Shown: positions 60,347-64,000 of the stretch, one piece after another | Position numbering within the stretch: the first letter of the stretch is position 1 | Layout: each line of letters starts with the position of its first letter | From: Nannochloropsis oceanica | Lineage: Eukaryota; Sar; Eustigmatophyceae; Eustigmatales; Monodopsidaceae | Assembly (NCBI GenBank): GCA_004519485.1 | Contig: CP038117.1 | Location: 558,001 to 622,000 of the forward strand | DNA length: 64,000 nucleotides | Direction: 5' to 3' | The notes under the pieces: model-generated | What the model was told of the DNA's origin: nothing | Seen by the model: only the letters and a program-made list of their open reading frames with translations | Databases searched by the model: none | Made by a program: the position numbers and the translations under genes

Positions 60347-61020
60347 CTACATGCCTTTCTCCTCCGCGGCTGCGGCGGCGGCTGATGCCGATGGCATCGC
60401 GGGCAATGTGCTAGGTGCCTCTATCATGCCGCTGCAGATTATTATTATAAGGCGCCCGCGGTGAGGCAAGTCGGCGCTCCTGTTCCTTCCTGCTGGTCTG
60501 GTCTGTCCTGTGCCCTGGTGGGGCAGGAAGAGAGGGGAAGAGGGGAGAGGTCGAAAGGGAGATTTTGGATAAGATTTTAAGATGACCACCCGGGAGAAAA
60601 AATGGCACAAATCGCTGTCTAGATGAGTGGAAGTGCCTGTGTGATGTGATACTTAGGTACAGGGAGGCAGGAGGCAGGACAAGAGACTCTATCTATTGGA
60701 GCGCTTGCGATGCATGGAAGCCTTCGCTCGTCGTTGTCTGTCATGATGCCTCCTGCCTCTCCTCGCACCAGACCAAAAAACAATTCAGGTCAAACACACA
60801 TCCTGAAGGTCCTTGAGGACAATCTTGGTTATCTTGGGGACCTGCAGCAGGATTTTGGTGGTGGTCATTTTATGGCATTAGGGTACAATTCGAGCGTAGC
60901 GTTCGTTCATTCTTCGCTTCAAGTTGCTCTTCCGCGTATCGATCAATGGTTTAGTTGATCACCGCTCGCTCACGCTTTCGTTCTCTCTAGCTACAGCCAC
61001 ACTAGTGATAGGAAAGAGGC
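60347..61020. other. Intergenic upstream of the cyclin-like gene
   Basis: It may hold a 5' exon of the cyclin-like gene, since the segment at 60346 follows a tag acceptor, and the promoter of the divergent small-protein gene. Nothing firm was found. Confidence 0.35.
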
Positions 61021-61382
61021 ATGGCGGACAAAGCGGGAGAGGACCAAAGGCTCTTGCCACGGGAAGCTCAACAACGCGCCCAGGATCCAGACTGCCTTGG
61101 GTAAGTAAGAGAATCCTGAGAAGGCAGGGAAGTGCGTGACGCTTGAAGAAACTCTATTGACAGAACCATCCATGGCCATTTTCTCCTGCGATTTATTTTT
61201 ATCCCTCCTCATGAAATTTTCCCTTGAGGTGTAAAATCGTCGGAAGTGGGACCCTCTTTGCCGTCTCTCTCTACACATGGAGTCAAGGGGCCTCCTTGCC
61301 CCCGCATCACGCAAATCGACGCTTCATGTTCATCTTCTCGGGCGTGTTTGCAACCGCGGGATTCGTGCGGGCGGCAATGTGA
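61021..61382 (+). CDS. Small two-exon membrane protein resembling DMAC1/TMEM261 (DUF4536)
   Basis: Exons 61021-61100 and 61229-61382 are joined by a GT-AG intron (gtaagt...cccttgag) and give 77 residues. The N-terminus is hydrophilic (MADKAGEDQRLLPREAQQRA). Across the splice the sequence reads DPDCLGCKIVGSGTLFAVSL, with the DCxxC motif and small-residue membrane helix seen in DUF4536 proteins. A second helix (RRFMFIFSGVFATAGFVRAA) follows. In animals DMAC1 helps assemble the distal membrane arm of mitochondrial complex I. The match rests on this short motif and the two-helix layout, so the name is tentative. It is easily missed because each exon is short. Confidence 0.6.
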
Positions 61383-61550
61383 TGAAGGCAGAAGACGTGG
61401 TGCACGTAAAATCATGGCGCCGGCAGGGAGCATTCGACACAAGCAAAGTAAAGAAGATATGACTCATCATAATTACTTATGGTGGATTGGTTTTTTGGTG
61501 CATTGATCACTGCATCCTCCTACAAGATTTGTTGGCTCGCATGTCTGTTG

Positions 61551-63004
61551 CTACACAGTGTCATTCCTTGACACCAAATCCGCAAAATAGGGGTGCTCCT
61601 TGGCTTCCCTGCATGTGATGCGGGCCGTCGGCTCGTACGTCAGAAGCCGCTGTTTTTGGGAGGGAGAGGGAGAATGTGTGGGCGATTTATAGAAGAGACG
61701 CGCCAGATGATTTCTAACGATCTGTTTGAAGGTATTCGTATGGGCCCTTGCCCCCTCTTTTCAATCAATCTGAATCACGCACCGAAAGGAGATCTATTCC
61801 AGTGGAGCAGAGGCGGGCCACGCTCATGCCGAGCGGCTGCCGTCTCCATTTGGGGAATTGTGTCTTGTAGTTGGGTAGCTCCGAAACCTTGGGCCACATG
61901 TCGTCGTCCGGCGTGCCAAGCGTCCTAGGCGAGATAGAGAGAAGAATGGAGCAGAAAGTGAGTGCGTAGAGCCCGCCTCAAACCTGGGACCTACACGAAC
62001 AGCCCCCCGCCTTCATCCACCTATTACCTGAAGATGCGAAAGAGCTCATCGATCTCCGAGTCCCCCGGAAAGAGAGGCTCCTTATTCAACATTTCCGCAA
62101 ATATGCAGCCGATGGACCACGTGTCCACAGGGGTGGAGTAGTGCTCGGCCCCAAGCAGAATCTCGGGCGCCCGGTACCACAACGTCACCACCTTACATGT
62201 GTGGGGGGGAAGGGGGCAAAAAGAAACAGAAAGGATGAAAGACGCTTAAAGTATATTCCTTAATCCTGCAGTATTTTCCCTCTCAAAACCGCAACCACCC
62301 CTCTCTGTCCCAAATTCCTACGGCTTCCTCACAGGGCTTACACTCTTCCTGTGCCACTTTCTCACCTCCCTCGTATACTGCCGCAGTGGCACATTAAACG
62401 CCCGAGCAAGACCAAAGTCAGCGAGCTTAAGGCATCCATGGCGGTCGATGAGCAGATTCTGGGGCTTGAGATCTCGGTGCAGCACCCGGTGCGAATGGCA
62501 GAAGGCAACCCCCTGGATCATCTGGTGTAAGTACGACTGTAGAAGAGGTAGAGGGGGGGACGTGCAGGAGATGCATTGATACATAAAATAGTCAACGCGG
62601 AAAAACGAAGATCAAACACAGCCTTTATCTATGCGAAAGCCATAGCCACTCCCCATAGCCCGCAACCCGAAACGCACCTTGACTAAGGCGGGGTCCAAGC
62701 CCGTTTTGCATCCATCCATGTAGCGCTTCAGATCCTGGTCCAGGTATTCAAAAACTAAGTACAGCCGATTATCCGCGTAAATCACATCCTTAAGCGTGAC
62801 CACGTTTGGGTGCGACAGCTCTTTAAGAAGGGAGATTTCCCGAATGGCGGTGGAGGGCACCCCTTCATCTTCGTCGGCCAACCGGATCTGTTTCAGGGCG
62901 ATAAGCTCCCCACTGGATGAGCCCCCCGAGCCCTTCATGTAGCCCTTATAAACAACCCCATATGTACCCTCCCCAATTTGCTGGATGTTGGCGAACCGGT
63001 CCAT
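61551..63004 (-). CDS. CDKA: Cyclin-dependent kinase A (cdc2/CDK1-type)
   Basis: Five exons (63004-62678, 62536-62366, 62191-62028, 61924-61783, 61649-61551) join to exactly 300 residues, the usual CDK1 size. Visible are [10 protein letters not shown] with the inhibitory Thr/Tyr pair, ALKQIRL (catalytic Lys), [14 protein letters not shown] (the cyclin-binding helix in its canonical PSTAIRE form), [21 protein letters not shown], and the T-loop ending [32 protein letters not shown] is the CDK insert. The PSTAIRE form points to the master cell-cycle CDK. Small insertions (KGSGGSSSG between strands 2 and 3) are the only oddity. The damaged cyclin L-like gene lies 1.2 kb downstream; nothing links them functionally. 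Confidence 0.95.
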
Positions 63005-63659
63005 GGCAGCAGGAAACGCGCAAGACCGAACAAGTTAGAGGATAAGTAGTAGGGGGAGGGGAGGTCTCGGCTGGAGGAAGGAATGAAAGGAGCGCGTACG
63101 GTGCTCGTTTACTCTTTGTCCCTGTTCACAGCCAGGCCCGCGGAAGCGGTCGTAGGAGAAAGTGTGGCTGGGCCTGCTGTCTAATACGACGCTTCAGATC
63201 GGGAGTGTGAGGAAATGGTACCATGAGAATGTTGTACAGAGGCATGCAGCCGTTGACAATTTCGGAGAGAGGACTCCTTTCAAGGAAGAATCGCTCGCCC
63301 ATCGACGGGAGAGACAGTAAGAAATTGACCGCCTTGATTGACCCCTGAAAGTCACATCGACCACAACAGAGCGTACATGGTGAGCGAAGGGAGTGGCTAG
63401 GAAGGGGCGAAAGCGACGGGATTTTGGTCGGAGGTGTGGCGTCTCTTTTGTGCATGGGGCCTCATGACCTGCTTCTGAACCTGTCGCTCAGTGTTCCAGC
63501 TTGAGCTTGCCTTGTCCCCCGCATAGCAACTGGGAAGCCACATGCTCATCCATGCTGACATCCCTCCTCTCCCTCTCCCTCACAACTGTCTGAAGGGGAT
63601 AGGCAACGCAAGGCTAGCATCCAAAGCTCCTTGAGCCATACGTAAAGTAAGTATCAAGT
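63005..63659. other. Divergent intergenic region upstream of CDKA
   Basis: A minus-strand open stretch at 63126-63350 (KAVNFLLSLPSMGERFF and following, after a ctttcag acceptor) looks partly protein-like but matches nothing I recognise, and no exon chain could be built. Otherwise no gene is seen. Confidence 0.3.
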
Positions 63660-63753
63660 ATGATGCGCTCCGCTTTCCTGGGCAGCCGGGCGGCCGCTCG
63701 AGCATCCTCCTCGACGCTCTCTTCGCTACCTCTGCTGGTGACAACTCGCTCTT
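63660..63753 (+). CDS. Possible first exon coding an organelle-targeting peptide (gene runs off window)
   Basis: ATG at 63660 opens 31 codons reading MMRSAFLGSRAAARASSS and then TLSSLPLLVTTRS, followed by a consensus donor gtaagt at 63754. The peptide has several Arg, many Ser/Ala and no acidic residue, as in mitochondrial presequences. The rest of the gene would lie past 64000. The call is inference from composition and one splice signal. Confidence 0.35.
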
Positions 63754-64000
63754 GTAAGTAAAACGTTTGCATTGTAAGCCGGCATCGCATGTCATGGCCG
63801 TGGCTGCGGTCTTATCCGCTGTACGCCTCTCGCTGTCCTCTTCCCCTCCCTATATCCTGGCTGTTCGAATCTCCAGCTTCCTTCCTCTTGCCGCTTGTGT
63901 GTGTGTTGAACTCGGCTTCCAGCTCTGTGTGATTGCGTGTATGAGGGTGCCTAGTCGCTCATTTTCCCTTGTCGCCATTTCTTTTCCCATTCTTGTACCC

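Overview
The window reads as nuclear DNA of a compact-genome alga. Genes lie close together on both strands, and most of the housekeeping genes are cut by short GT-AG introns of roughly 80-250 bp. Gene content (CDKA with PSTAIRE, a SOS1-type antiporter, MED14, EFL1, ESCRT-III) together with a modular type I polyketide synthase would suit a stramenopile microalga such as the eustigmatophytes Nannochloropsis/Microchloropsis. That assignment is inference; no rRNA or other marker gene is present.

The left 38% (1-24356, minus strand) is one giant polyketide synthase (PKS) gene. A single reading frame is open for about 24.3 kb, more than 8,100 codons, and it runs off the left edge. In coding order the domains are FAAL-ACP, then KS-AT-KR-ACP, KS-KR-ACP, KS-KR-ACP, KS-AT-DH-ER-KR-ACP, KS-KR-ACP, KS-AT-(cut by the window edge). 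Three modules have no acyltransferase. The modules are near-identical at DNA level (periods of 3,207, 6,132 and 9,339 bp) except for a short private patch in each ketosynthase just before the catalytic Cys. A fatty-acyl-AMP ligase loads the line, so the likely product is a fatty acid extended by several mostly beta-hydroxylated two-carbon units.

From 25.4 to 34 kb on the plus strand come the nuclear cap-binding subunit CBP20, the ESCRT-III protein CHMP1 and a large SOS1/NHE-type Na+/H+ antiporter. On the minus strand at 34.6-37.6 kb is a NodU/CmcH-type carbamoyltransferase, a family best known from bacterial natural-product tailoring. Divergent to it is the ribosome-maturation GTPase EFL1 (38.2-43.1 kb). 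Then follow an ARL1-type small GTPase (minus), an NCoR-like double-SANT protein (plus), Mediator subunit MED14 (plus), a Rab GTPase with an unusual N-terminal extension (minus), a cyclin L-like gene damaged by an in-frame TGA (minus), a 77-residue two-exon protein resembling DMAC1/TMEM261 (plus), a CDKA/cdc2 kinase (minus), and at the right edge a first exon that looks like an organelle-targeting peptide (plus). Between the Rab and cyclin genes lies about 2.5 kb without a recognisable gene, holding a strong pyrimidine-rich tract and a small imperfect direct repeat.

No tRNA, rRNA, CRISPR array, transposon or virus-like element was recognised. All introns, boundaries and functions were read by eye from the sequence.
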